Notes under the pieces: model-generated
Told to the model about the DNA's origin: nothing
What the model saw: only the letters and a program-made list of their open reading frames with translations
Database searches by the model: none
Translations under genes and position numbers: made by a program
Source of the DNA: Planomicrobium sp. CPCC 101110
GTDB taxonomy: Bacteria; Bacillota; Bacilli; Bacillales_A; Planococcaceae
Assembly: GCF_007859395.1 (NCBI RefSeq)
Contig: NZ_VOHD01000016.1
Span: 1-64,000, forward strand
DNA: 64,000 nt
Reading direction: 5' to 3'
In this document: piece by piece, positions 1 through 7,545 of the stretch
Layout: every line of letters begins with the position of its first letter
Position numbering within the stretch: the first letter of the stretch is position 1

Positions 1-152
1 TCTAGCCAGGCTTGATCAGTAGTTGTTTGCTCAAGCCGCCAAAGCGGCTCTCGCAGAAATTTGTTTCGGCGTTCGGAACGCCTCAACAATCTTTGTTGAC
101 GTTTTGCTGTTCAGTTTTCAAGGTTCATGTTGTTCGTCGTCTTTAGCGACAA
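1..152 (-). promoter_or_regulatory. rRNA operon leader with boxA-like element
   Basis: On the minus strand this stretch runs from the last of three tandem promoters to the window edge. It contains an ACCTTGAAAACTGAAC element (about 107-127) of the kind found in Bacillales rRNA leaders and spacers, where boxA-type sequences recruit antitermination factors. Two GC-rich hairpins follow (about 70-84 and 36-51). No 16S sequence is present, so the 16S gene must start beyond base 1. Identification rests on the leader motif and the promoter cluster; it could in principle lead to another stable RNA. Confidence 0.7.
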
Positions 153-159
153 CTTTTTT

Positions 160-188
160 AGTATACCATTTCCACAATTCGATGTCAA
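160..188 (-). promoter_or_regulatory. rrn promoter, proximal (TTGACA-17-TATACT)
   Basis: The -35 TTGACA lies at 183-188 and the -10 TATACT at 160-165 on the minus strand, spaced by 17 bases. It is the nearest of three promoters to the rRNA leader, and its start point would fall near 152. Confidence 0.85.
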
Positions 189-243
189 CTATAAATTTTT
201 AATTTATATCGAGGAATCGTTTTGCTTTATCGGCAACTTTATT

Positions 244-272
244 AGATTACCTCTTTCGCAACTCTTTGTCAA
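244..272 (-). promoter_or_regulatory. rrn promoter, middle (TTGACA-17-TAATCT)
   Basis: The -35 TTGACA is at 267-272 and the -10 TAATCT at 244-249, with a 17-base spacer. It lies 84 bases upstream of the proximal promoter in the same orientation. Confidence 0.75.
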
Positions 273-318
273 CATCTAATTTCGTTGTTTTTATCGAGTC
301 GTTTTGAGGACATTTACT

Positions 319-347
319 AATATACCAGCCCCTAATATCTAAGTCAA
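319..347 (-). promoter_or_regulatory. rrn promoter, distal (TTGACT-17-TATATT)
   Basis: The -35 TTGACT is at 342-347 and the -10 TATATT at 319-324, with a 17-base spacer. It is the third promoter in the array. Between it and the kbaA terminator (348-463) no gene or other signal is visible. Confidence 0.75.
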
Positions 348-465
348 CACTTTTAATTGATTAATTACATTTAAGAATCATCTTTTAATAAAGCTTCTCA
401 TCCCGCTCAATATTCAGTTAAGGGGTGCACCCGTTTGCGCTTCCCGATCGCCTTCTTCTGCTCCA

Positions 466-514
466 TAAAAAAATAGCCGTCCGGCTGCTCCCTTAGCAAG
501 GGCAGCCGGATGGC
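466..514 (-). terminator. kbaA terminator
   Basis: On the minus strand CCGGCTGC and GCAGCCGG form a strong stem, with a further GCC/GGC extension, followed by a run of seven T. It lies just after the kbaA stop and insulates the gene from the rRNA promoters. Confidence 0.9.
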
Positions 515-524
515 CATTGATCGT

Positions 525-1211
525 TTATCTTTTTTTAGCAGCTGGCTGTGCTGCGGCTTTCCGCGCTGCACGACGTTCCTCTAGTTTTTGCCGGTCTTCA
601 TCAGACTTGGCGTTATATTTCGGCAAGACTAAAAGTTGATATGCATTCACTGATAAAAACGGGAACAGCAGTAACGTAACCCAGCTGTCGATATTCCCGG
701 CTTCCACCATTAAAGCTGGCAGCCATTCTAACGTAGTTACTACAATCATGAAGAACAAAGCGGAAATGAATGTCGCTTTGTTTGTCCATTTCGCTTTGAA
801 GTAAGCCGTTGTTACAGCAGTTGCAACTAAAACAATCAGCAATACAGCATAAAGCCATGCTTGTCCAGTGGTTTCAGCATTTGGCGCAAAGCGGAAAACA
901 ATCAAATCGAAAATAACCACCGCAATGATCAGAAGTTGAACCCAGTTCCAAAGCCGAAGCGTCCGGAACATGTTCATACCAAACTGATGGATTGTCAAAT
1001 AAGCGAAAAAGCCCATCTGCGCTATCAGGCTCATTGTTGCCCCAACAACCACCATCCATACAAAGCCTGCAACGAATTCTCCCCACTGGCCAGTCTGGAA
1101 TGCGTCTGCAAACACATCGTTCCAGCGAATAAACAACCCAAGGATCCCTGTTATCAATCCACCGATCAAAATTGCATTTATAGAAAATTTTATCCAATTT
1201 CGTATTGTCAC
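525..1211 (-). CDS. kbaA: KinB-signalling pathway activation protein KbaA
   Basis: A 228-residue membrane protein with about six hydrophobic segments (roughly residues 8-28, 46-70, 88-108, 120-140, 150-170, 177-195) and a basic, Ala/Lys-rich C-terminal tail. Sequence style and position between a SalA-type ATPase and an rRNA operon match KbaA, which in B. subtilis is needed for activity of the sporulation kinase KinB. The start is GTG at 1211, seven bases after GGAGG. In B. subtilis gerD separates salA from kbaA and pdaB follows kbaA; neither is here, so a sporulation role in this organism is doubtful. Confidence 0.85.
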   Translation of the reverse strand: MTIRNWIKFSINAILIGGLITGILGLFIRWNDVFADAFQTGQWGEFVAGFVWMVVVGATMSLIAQMGFFAYLTIHQFGMNMFRTLRLWNWVQLLIIAVVIFDLIVFRFAPNAETTGQAWLYAVLLIVLVATAVTTAYFKAKWTNKATFISALFFMIVVTTLEWLPALMVEAGNIDSWVTLLLFPFLSVNAYQLLVLPKYNAKSDEDRQKLEERRAARKAAAQPAAKKR

Positions 1212-1325
1212 TTGAATGCCTCCGTTATTTGAAGTCCTTTTACAATTGTATCAACCGCCAAGGGAAAAATCCATCAGCCATACGCAATAGATGTGAACAA
1301 ACCTTGAAGGTCTGGAATAGAAGCA

Positions 1326-1356
1326 GAAAACCCGGAAACCGCATTCGGTTCCCGGG
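1326..1356 (-). terminator. salA terminator
   Basis: On the minus strand CCCGGGAACCG pairs with CGGTTTCCGGG around a short loop and is followed by TTTTC. It lies immediately after the salA stop codon. Confidence 0.85.
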
Positions 1357-1368
1357 CCGTTCAATTAT

Positions 1369-2430
1369 TTATTTCTTTGCAAATTGCGCCAGGATTTGCT
1401 GAGCAATTTCTTCATAAATTTTTCCTGTCGGGTGATCTGCAGCATACACAGACGGGGCAAAATCTTCCTCATTCCAATCAGGCTGGCCAAGCGGAATCTG
1501 GCCAAGCAAAGGCGCCTGTAATTCTTCTGCCAATTTCGGGCCGCCGCCTTGTCCAAACAAATATTCTCTGGCCCCTGTTTCTTTGCTTTCGAACCACGCC
1601 ATGTTCTCGATGACGCCAAGAACTTCGTGATCTGTTTGAAGAGCCATGGCGCCTGCGCGTGCAGCTACGAACGCAGCTGTCGGATGCGGCGTTGTGATGA
1701 CAATCTCTTTTGATGCCGGAAGCATTTGATGGATGTCGAGTGCAACATCCCCTGTTCCAGGCGGCAAATCCAATAGTAAATAGTCAAGTTCTCCCCATTC
1801 TACATCACGGAAAAACTGATCCAAAACTTTTCCAAGCATCGGGCCACGCCAAACAACCGGCATGTTATCTTCTACAAAAAAGCCCATGGAGATCACTTTT
1901 ACGCCGAAACGTTCTACAGGAATGATTGTGTTGCCGCGTACAACAGGTGTTTTATCGATGCCCATCATATCGGGCACACTAAAGCCGTAGATGTCAGCGT
2001 CAATCAAGCCGACTTTTTTTCCAAGCCGCGCAAGTGCCACAGCCAAGTTGACTGAAACTGTCGACTTGCCGACACCGCCCTTGCCGCTTGCAATCGAAAT
2101 AAATTCAACTTTGTTTAATGGCGACAACAAGTCTTGCGCTTCAGCAGCTGTTGCTTGTCCGCGGAATTGGGCCAAAGCTTCCGGAGGCAGTTCTTCAAAG
2201 CGAATTCCGACAGAGGCTGCACCCGCTCCTTTTAGCATTTCAACAACTTTCATTTGCAGTTGCATTTGTTCCGGTGTATTTGTTTTGGCAATTGCCAGCT
2301 TTACACTGACATGATTTTTTTCTTCTTTTATCGAGACAGAAGTAATGCCGTTTGTTTCAGTCAGAGATCTATGTAAAAAAGGATCTTGCAACGCTCCAAG
2401 CAAATCACGAACTTGTTGTTCATTAATCAT
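1369..2430 (-). CDS. salA: SalA/Mrp-family P-loop ATPase
   Basis: A 353-residue protein with an N-terminal MIP18-like (DUF59) domain (about residues 1-85) and a C-terminal Mrp/NBP35 ATPase domain with the deviant Walker A GKGGVGKST at about 116-124. Mrp proteins are Fe-S carrier/assembly ATPases; the B. subtilis orthologue SalA also represses scoC and thereby controls exoprotease genes. The start is ATG at 2430, ten bases after AAGGAG; an in-frame ATG 45 bases further upstream lacks a ribosome site. It is transcribed alone between two terminators. Confidence 0.88.
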   Translation of the reverse strand: MINEQQVRDLLGALQDPFLHRSLTETNGITSVSIKEEKNHVSVKLAIAKTNTPEQMQLQMKVVEMLKGAGAASVGIRFEELPPEALAQFRGQATAAEAQDLLSPLNKVEFISIASGKGGVGKSTVSVNLAVALARLGKKVGLIDADIYGFSVPDMMGIDKTPVVRGNTIIPVERFGVKVISMGFFVEDNMPVVWRGPMLGKVLDQFFRDVEWGELDYLLLDLPPGTGDVALDIHQMLPASKEIVITTPHPTAAFVAARAGAMALQTDHEVLGVIENMAWFESKETGAREYLFGQGGGPKLAEELQAPLLGQIPLGQPDWNEEDFAPSVYAADHPTGKIYEEIAQQILAQFAKK

Positions 2431-2525
2431 AATCGATACACTCCTTAGGTCTTTTGCTACCGTACAGTATAACACAGAGTTTTCTATTTTAAATCTATTC
2501 AGTCTTCGGAAAAGAGATAAACAAA

Positions 2526-2552
2526 CCCCTCTTCTCTGTGAAGAAGAGGGGC
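2526..2552 (-). terminator. Terminator of the RsbR-like gene
   Basis: CCCCTCTTCT and AGAAGAGGGG form a ten-base stem with a six-base loop, followed by TTTGTTT on the minus strand, directly after the stop at 2564. Confidence 0.92.
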
Positions 2553-2563
2553 AAGATCTTTGT

Positions 2564-3406
2564 TCAGTTTCCTGTCAGTTCCCTGGTCTTAAGCGCCTGG
2601 GTGAGCGTACTGTAAACTTCAATATCTTTGAATTGTATGCCCAGATGAACAGCTGTCTGTGCGATATCCGGCCGAATGCCTGACAATGATGTTCTGACGC
2701 CAATCAAATCCAGCCCTTTAATCAATTGGAAGATTTGATGGACAACCATCGTATCGATCACCGGCACTCCCGATAAATCGATGAACAACCTTTCGAGCCC
2801 GTGCTTGGCGCTTTTTTGTAATGTATTCTCGAACATCACTTTGGCGCGGTATGTATTGATCTCCCCGATCAAAGGAAGCAGACCCGTCTTATTGGCAAGA
2901 ATGATGACCGGTGAACTTAACTCGATGATCATCTCCTGCTGAGCATTGGATTTTTCTTCAGCTGCCTTCGCATTCTCGCAGCTGAACCTTAAAATGATTT
3001 CACTAATGCCATTTACAATGGCGCGCTTCCAAGCTGTAATCTCTTCATATGGGACCATTCCTTTATAAAGCAAAGCATATTCTTCTACAAGATCCAAATA
3101 CTGATTCTGTGTGCGGAAGAATTCCCGGATTATATCTGTGATGGGCGTAGCTAAATGGGCTTCGTCCTGCGCAATGGCTGTAACCCACTCTTGAAAGTCT
3201 TCAAAAAATTCCTTTTCTCCTTTGTTGAAAATCGAAGAAAAGTTAACATGGAAATCATGGTTTTGCTTTTTAAGCGTCTCAACAACTTTGGGGTCGCGAG
3301 AACCATAAACGCCGCCTTGGCTATCTCCTAAAGAAGCATACCACTCCTCTGTTAAGTCCCATGTTTTTTCTATAAAGTATTCATACAACTCGACTTTCTT
3401 TCCCAT
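2564..3406 (-). CDS. RsbR-family stressosome protein (STAS domain)
   Basis: A 280-residue protein with an all-helical non-haem-globin-like N-terminal half (about 1-145) and a C-terminal STAS domain (about 160-272). RsbR proteins build the stressosome with RsbS and release the kinase RsbT to activate sigma-B. Both phosphorylatable threonines of RsbRA appear conserved: T185 in NTYRAK and T219 in VIDTMV. A ribosome site GGAGGAG precedes ATG 3406. No rsbS, rsbT or rsbX is next to it, so it is an orphan paralogue. It sits where B. subtilis carries ybaJ-cwlD. Confidence 0.85.
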   Translation of the reverse strand: MGKKVELYEYFIEKTWDLTEEWYASLGDSQGGVYGSRDPKVVETLKKQNHDFHVNFSSIFNKGEKEFFEDFQEWVTAIAQDEAHLATPITDIIREFFRTQNQYLDLVEEYALLYKGMVPYEEITAWKRAIVNGISEIILRFSCENAKAAEEKSNAQQEMIIELSSPVIILANKTGLLPLIGEINTYRAKVMFENTLQKSAKHGLERLFIDLSGVPVIDTMVVHQIFQLIKGLDLIGVRTSLSGIRPDIAQTAVHLGIQFKDIEVYSTLTQALKTRELTGN

Positions 3407-3522
3407 TCTTTTTTCTCCTCCTGCAGTATACTCCGGGCATCTTTATTGCACATCATGATTCCAATCTGATGAAGCCAACATGCAAAACAAACACTAATCC
3501 CTTAAAGACCTTCTGTTTTTAT

Positions 3523-3531
3523 AATATATCA
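3523..3531 (-). promoter_or_regulatory. Candidate extended -10 promoter of the RsbR-like gene
   Basis: On the minus strand the sequence TGATATATT matches an extended -10 (TG-N-TATATT). The region 17 bases upstream has no good -35. No sigma-B type GTTT/GGGTAT pair was found. The 337-base gap (3407-3743) also holds the upstream region of the divergent small gene and no other visible gene. Confidence 0.35.
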
Positions 3532-3743
3532 TCCTTTCAAAATTTGCATTGTGAGACCGCAAAAGAATTTTTTCAGATACTGCTCTTGTTAACCCATTTT
3601 TGAGTTTATTTCATTCCTATGTCATTTTTCCGACTCCATTCTAAACAGCTTTGAAACATGCTATGCTGAAGTCCAACGAGGTATCGCATAGATTCTTTTC
3701 AGCTTTTATACTCCCTTTCCAAAAATAGAAAGGAGAATGCTCT

Positions 3744-3980
3744 GTGTCTTTAGAAAGCATAAAAGAGATCCTAGAAACGGTTTGTTACTACAACACGGTG
3801 AACATCACCCAAACATTCAGCAAAAATGAACAAGCGCTATTTACTGTAGTCTGTTTAAAAAATACGTCTACCTTGGAAGTAAAGAACCTTCAGACGCAAA
3901 TGGTCAGTTATTTTGAATCAGTAGAAGAGGCAGCGGTTGCCATCGACAAAGAAATAAGTGCCTGTAACGTGACCTCCTGA
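3744..3980 (+). CDS. Small protein of unknown function (78 aa)
   Basis: The only convincing plus-strand gene in the window. The start is GTG at 3744, eight bases after AAAGGAG. The product is a soluble, mildly acidic 78-residue protein with no signal peptide or membrane segment; an alternation of polar and hydrophobic residues suggests a small alpha/beta fold. I do not recognise its family. It is divergent from the RsbR-like gene and convergent with rpsI, sharing the terminator at 4025-4062. A weak extended -10 (TGC-TATGCT, -10 at 3662-3667) lies upstream. The good ribosome site and a shared terminator support a real gene. Confidence 0.7.
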   Translation: MSLESIKEILETVCYYNTVNITQTFSKNEQALFTVVCLKNTSTLEVKNLQTQMVSYFESVEEAAVAIDKEISACNVTS

Positions 3981-4024
3981 TTTTTTAGGGGGTTTTCCTT
4001 TTGGATCGATTTATGATTAACCAT

Positions 4025-4062
4025 AAAAAAAGCCCTCTTCTCGAAATGAGAAAAGGGCTTTT
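4025..4062. terminator. Bidirectional terminator, small gene / rpsI
   Basis: AAGCCCTTTTCTC pairs with GAGAAGAGGGCTT around a short loop. On the minus strand a T7 tract follows (end of rplM-rpsI); on the plus strand TTTTGTT follows (end of the small gene). Confidence 0.92.
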
Positions 4063-4072
4063 GTTGATCCAA

Positions 4073-4465
4073 TTAACGTTTTGAGAACTGAGGTGCGCGA
4101 CGTGCAGAACGAAGACCTGGTTTCTTACGTTCTTTCATGCGTGGGTCGCGTGTCAAAAGACCAGCAGATTTCAAAGCAGGACGGAAAGCAGGGTCTACTG
4201 TAAGTAGAGCGCGTGCGATTCCGTGGCGTACTGCTCCAGCTTGACCTGTGAAGCCGCCGCCTCTTACGTTTACAAGCACGTCATAGCTTCCAAGAGTTTC
4301 AGTAGCTACTAGTGGCTGTTTGATGATTTGCTCAAGCGTTTCGTATGGAACGTAATCCGATACGTCACGGTTGTTGATTGTAATTGTGCCGTCGCCAGGT
4401 ACTAGACGTACGCGAGCTGTTGAATTTTTACGGCGACCTGTACCGATATATTGAACTTGTGCCAA
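4073..4465 (-). CDS. rpsI: 30S ribosomal protein S9
   Basis: A 130-residue protein ending in the characteristic basic tail RRAPQFSKR, which reaches the P-site tRNA. The start GTGRRK region and the internal [10 protein letters not shown] segment are typical S9. It follows rplM by 28 bases with its own ribosome site (AGGAGGAT) and is the last gene of the two-gene operon. Confidence 0.97.
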   Translation of the reverse strand: MAQVQYIGTGRRKNSTARVRLVPGDGTITINNRDVSDYVPYETLEQIIKQPLVATETLGSYDVLVNVRGGGFTGQAGAVRHGIARALLTVDPAFRPALKSAGLLTRDPRMKERKKPGLRSARRAPQFSKR

Positions 4466-4493
4466 AGGTGTATCCTCCTCTTATTTACTAATA

Positions 4494-4931
4494 TTATCCG
4501 CGAAGTTGGTAAACTTCAGGCTGTTGCGCTTGGTGTTTGTGTTCTGGTCCAGCGTAAACGTGAAGTTTGCTGAATGTTTGACGTCCTAAAGAGTTTTTAG
4601 GAAGCATTCCTTTGATAGCCAATTCAAGCATTTTTGTAGGGTAGTTTGTGCGCATTTCAAGTGCAGTACGCTGTTTCAACCCGCCGCTGAATTGAGTGTG
4701 ACGGTAGTAGATTTTGTCAGTTAACTTTTTGCCAGTTAAATGAATCTTGTCAGCATTGATGATGATTACGTGATCACCAGTGTCAACGTTTGGTGTGAAT
4801 GTTGGTTTGTATTTCCCGCGCAAGATTGAAGCGACTTCAGAAGCTAAACGTCCAAGAGTTTGCCCTTCTGCATCGACAACCAACCATTTACGCTCTACTT
4901 CGTGACCTTTAGCCATGAATGTTGTACGCAT
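4494..4931 (-). CDS. rplM: 50S ribosomal protein L13
   Basis: A 145-residue L13, the usual Bacillales length, with the [16 protein letters not shown] segment near the N terminus and [11 protein letters not shown] later in the protein. L13 is an early assembly protein of the large subunit. The start is ATG at 4931 after AGGAGG. It heads rplM-rpsI and is separated from truA by a dedicated promoter, unlike an S10-cluster gene. Confidence 0.97.
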   Translation of the reverse strand: MRTTFMAKGHEVERKWLVVDAEGQTLGRLASEVASILRGKYKPTFTPNVDTGDHVIIINADKIHLTGKKLTDKIYYRHTQFSGGLKQRTALEMRTNYPTKMLELAIKGMLPKNSLGRQTFSKLHVYAGPEHKHQAQQPEVYQLRG

Positions 4932-5056
4932 GTATATTGTCCTCCTAATAAATCGTCTCTTTTATAAATCACAGTTCCATGTTCCGTTGTTCCGTTTTTT
5001 CGTTATCCCTAACAAATAACCTTCCGGGGCATATCGTGGGGGTAATGAAAATACCA
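4932..5056 (-). promoter_or_regulatory. Candidate L13 leader region upstream of rplM
   Basis: About 120 bases of untranslated RNA lie between the promoter at 5063-5091 and rplM. Short repeats (CGGAACAACGGAAC) and a CCCCGG/CCGGGG-like 5' segment could fold. Bacillales often carry an autoregulatory L13 leader here; I could not confirm the consensus fold by eye. Confidence 0.35.
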
Positions 5057-5062
5057 TACATC

Positions 5063-5091
5063 ATGTTATAACGCCAGCGCTTGAAAGTCAA
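5063..5091 (-). promoter_or_regulatory. rplM promoter (TTGACT-17-TAACAT)
   Basis: The -35 TTGACT is at 5086-5091 and the -10 TAACAT at 5063-5068, spaced by 17 bases, between the truA stop and rplM. Confidence 0.75.
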
Positions 5092-5123
5092 GTGTTTTTC
5101 TAAAAACACCAGGAAAAGTTGCT

Positions 5124-5867
5124 TCAGTCGGTATAAGCTACATTTTCCAAGTAAAGCCCATGTGCGGCGGCCGTTTTCCCGGCAGCGCTTCGATCAGCCG
5201 CCGCCACGATTCTGGCCATTTCATCTACTGTTCTTCTTCCAAGGCCAACTTCCATCAAGGTGCCGGCAATTATCCGCACCATATTGTATAAAAAGCCGGA
5301 TCCTTCTATCACCATATGGAGTTCTTCTCCGTGCTCTTCGATCTCCAATCGGCGCACCGTTCGGACTTTATCGACAACTCCGGTATTTGCAGCGCAAAAA
5401 CTGGAAAAGTCATGCGTGCCTATCACAGCCTCTGCTGCCTGCCTCATCGCTTCCACATTCGGGCGCTGCTTTGTATGCACCATGTAATTCCGAGTGAACG
5501 GGCTAATGATTTGGCTGCGGTCCCATTTATAGCGATACGTTTTCCCGCTTGTATGGTAACGTGCATGAAACGCCGGATCTGCTTCCTCAATGGCCAAAAT
5601 CCGAATATCTTCAGGCAGCAGTACATTCAAAGCCTTCAGCCAGCCGGCAACCGGAATTGCGAGTGTCGTGTCAAAGTGAATAACTTGACCCGTCGCATGC
5701 ACTCTAGCGTCTGTCCTTCCGCTAGCTACAACTTGAATCGTCTGTCCTTTATGAATGGTTCTTAGTACGTTCATCAACTCTTGCTGCACAGTGCGCGAAT
5801 CCGGTTGGACCTGATAGCCCGCAAATCCTGAACCGTCGTAAGCAATTGTAGCCTTCATTCGTTTCAT
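5124..5867 (-). CDS. truA: tRNA pseudouridine(38-40) synthase TruA
   Basis: A 247-residue TruA-family synthase that isomerises uridines 38-40 of the tRNA anticodon arm. The catalytic Asp is D53 in GRTDARVHA. This motif is normally RTDAGVHA: residue 55 is Arg (AGA) rather than Gly, the most notable oddity. The start is ATG 5867, seven bases after AAGGAG; the stretch upstream of it overlaps ecfT and has no ribosome site. It is the last gene of ecfA1-ecfA2-ecfT-truA, the usual Bacillales arrangement. C-terminal SGFLYNMVRIIAGT is also typical. Confidence 0.93.
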   Translation of the reverse strand: MKRMKATIAYDGSGFAGYQVQPDSRTVQQELMNVLRTIHKGQTIQVVASGRTDARVHATGQVIHFDTTLAIPVAGWLKALNVLLPEDIRILAIEEADPAFHARYHTSGKTYRYKWDRSQIISPFTRNYMVHTKQRPNVEAMRQAAEAVIGTHDFSSFCAANTGVVDKVRTVRRLEIEEHGEELHMVIEGSGFLYNMVRIIAGTLMEVGLGRRTVDEMARIVAAADRSAAGKTAAAHGLYLENVAYTD

Positions 5868-5878
5868 TTCGTCTCTCC

Positions 5879-6676
5879 TTAAACCCGCAAATACCATAGA
5901 ACGGCCGCTAAGCCCACAAGAAGCACCAAACTTAACGTATCAACAAATCTCCAGTTCAACTGCCGGTAGCGTGTTCTTCCGGCATCTCCGCGGTACCCTC
6001 GCACTTCCATAGCTGTCGCTAGATCTTCTGCCCGTTTGAAGGCACTGACAAACAACGGGATAAGCAATGGCACGACCGCTTTCACCCGCTCTTTTATCGG
6101 ACCAGATCCAATATCCGACCCTCTCGCCATCTGGGCTTTCATGATTTTCCCTGTCTCATCCATCAGAGTCGGGATGAAACGCAAAGAAATTGACATCATC
6201 AATGCCAATTCATGGACAGGCAATTTCAACCGCTTGAACGGCCCAAGCAAAACTTCAATTCCATCGGTAATTGAAATTGGCGAAGTGGTCAACGTCAAAA
6301 TACTTGTGATAAATACCAGCACCAAGAACCGGATCGAGATGAAAATCCCTTGCCTCAATCCTTCTTCGTAAATCTCCAGAAACCCGAAATTTATGAGCAG
6401 GTCTCCTTCTCTCGTAAAAAAGATATGCAAGAGGAATGTAAAAATCACCAATATAATGACCGGTTTCAGACCCGTGATCAAAAAGTAAAGGCGAATTTTG
6501 GATAAAGCCACAACCAAAAACGTAAACGCAAGCAAGACGGCATACGTCACCACACTATTGGCAATAAAAACAATAGCGATAAACAAGAAAACAAATAGAA
6601 TTTTAGCTCTCGGATCCATCCGGTGGACAAAAGAGTTCCCAGGGATAAAACGCCCAAAAATCATCTTTTCCATCAT
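5879..6676 (-). CDS. ecfT: Energy-coupling factor transporter membrane protein EcfT
   Basis: A 265-residue integral membrane protein with four or more hydrophobic segments at residues 28-75, 78-130 and near the C terminus (about 243-263). It carries the two Ala-Arg-Gly type coupling motifs in cytoplasmic helices (ARGSD and AMEVRGYRG) that dock onto the ATPases. It links EcfA1/EcfA2 to interchangeable substrate-binding S components for vitamin or metal uptake. It overlaps the ecfA2 stop by four bases. No S component is encoded nearby, as expected for a group II general module. Confidence 0.93.
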   Translation of the reverse strand: MMEKMIFGRFIPGNSFVHRMDPRAKILFVFLFIAIVFIANSVVTYAVLLAFTFLVVALSKIRLYFLITGLKPVIILVIFTFLLHIFFTREGDLLINFGFLEIYEEGLRQGIFISIRFLVLVFITSILTLTTSPISITDGIEVLLGPFKRLKLPVHELALMMSISLRFIPTLMDETGKIMKAQMARGSDIGSGPIKERVKAVVPLLIPLFVSAFKRAEDLATAMEVRGYRGDAGRTRYRQLNWRFVDTLSLVLLVGLAAVLWYLRV

Positions 6677-7545
6677 CCCAGATCACGCCCCTTTGAGAGT
6701 GCAAGCGCAATATTTTTGGCCAATGCTTCTTCTGTCAATGAAATCCCGTCCAACACAATGCCGGTCTTTTCTTCAAATTTGCGCTGAAGCCGTATAGAAC
6801 GAGGGGGTTCCAGGCGGTAATCCTGAAGCTGCTCTTCATCCGTAAAGATGTCCCTCGGCTCTCCTGTAGCCACACAACGGCCGTTGTGCATGATTGCCAC
6901 CAAATCTGCGTAACGTGCAGCGTCCTCCATGCTATGCGTCACTAAGACAGTCGTTAAGTTTTTTTGTATATGAAGCTGATGGAAAAGGTCCATAATTTCA
7001 CGGCGACCTCTTGGATCCAAGCCCGCTGTCGGTTCATCAAGCACCAGCACATCTGGTTCCATAGCCAATACACCTGCTATTGCCACTCTCCGCATTTGCC
7101 CCCCTGAGAGGTCGAATGGGGATTTGGACAATACTTCAGGAGGCAATCCGAGCTGTTCAACCAATTCATGGGCCCGGCGGCTCGCTTCTTCTTCCGGCAC
7201 CCCGTAGTTCAGCGGTCCGAACATGATATCTTTCAAAACTGTTTCGTCGAACAACTGCTGCTCTGGAAACTGGAAAACTATACCGACTTGGCGCCGTACA
7301 GGCCGCAGATTCTTCGCTTTGACTCCTGCCTGGAGTTTCCGGTCCCCAATAGTCACATGCCCCTCAGTCGGCAATAACAACGCGTTCAGATGCTGCAATA
7401 CTGTCGATTTGCCTGATCCTGTATGGCCGATAATCGCCGTATAGGCTTCTGATGGAATATGTAGCGTCACGTCATGCAGCGCTCTTTTTTCGAAAGGGGT
7501 ATCTTGTGCGTAACTATATCCTACTTCTTGAAGTAAGATGTCCAT
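6673..7545 (-). CDS. ecfA2: Energy-coupling factor transporter ATPase EcfA2
   Basis: A 290-residue ABC ATPase with Walker A GHTGSGKST (about 40-48), signature LSGGQMRRVAIAG, Walker B VLVLDEPTAGLDP and H-loop VTHSM. It forms the heterodimeric motor of ECF vitamin transporters with EcfA1. The C-terminal domain beyond residue 230 is typical of EcfA2. Its ATG at 7545 lies inside the last codons of ecfA1 (25-base overlap), indicating translational coupling. Confidence 0.95.
   Translation of the reverse strand: MDILLQEVGYSYAQDTPFEKRALHDVTLHIPSEAYTAIIGHTGSGKSTVLQHLNALLLPTEGHVTIGDRKLQAGVKAKNLRPVRRQVGIVFQFPEQQLFDETVLKDIMFGPLNYGVPEEEASRRAHELVEQLGLPPEVLSKSPFDLSGGQMRRVAIAGVLAMEPDVLVLDEPTAGLDPRGRREIMDLFHQLHIQKNLTTVLVTHSMEDAARYADLVAIMHNGRCVATGEPRDIFTDEEQLQDYRLEPPRSIRLQRKFEEKTGIVLDGISLTEEALAKNIALALSKGRDLG

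Noticed and set aside
1..130. Possible 5' end of 16S rRNA
   Set aside because: The conserved 16S start (GAGTTTGATCCTGGCTCAG) is not present; only leader elements are.
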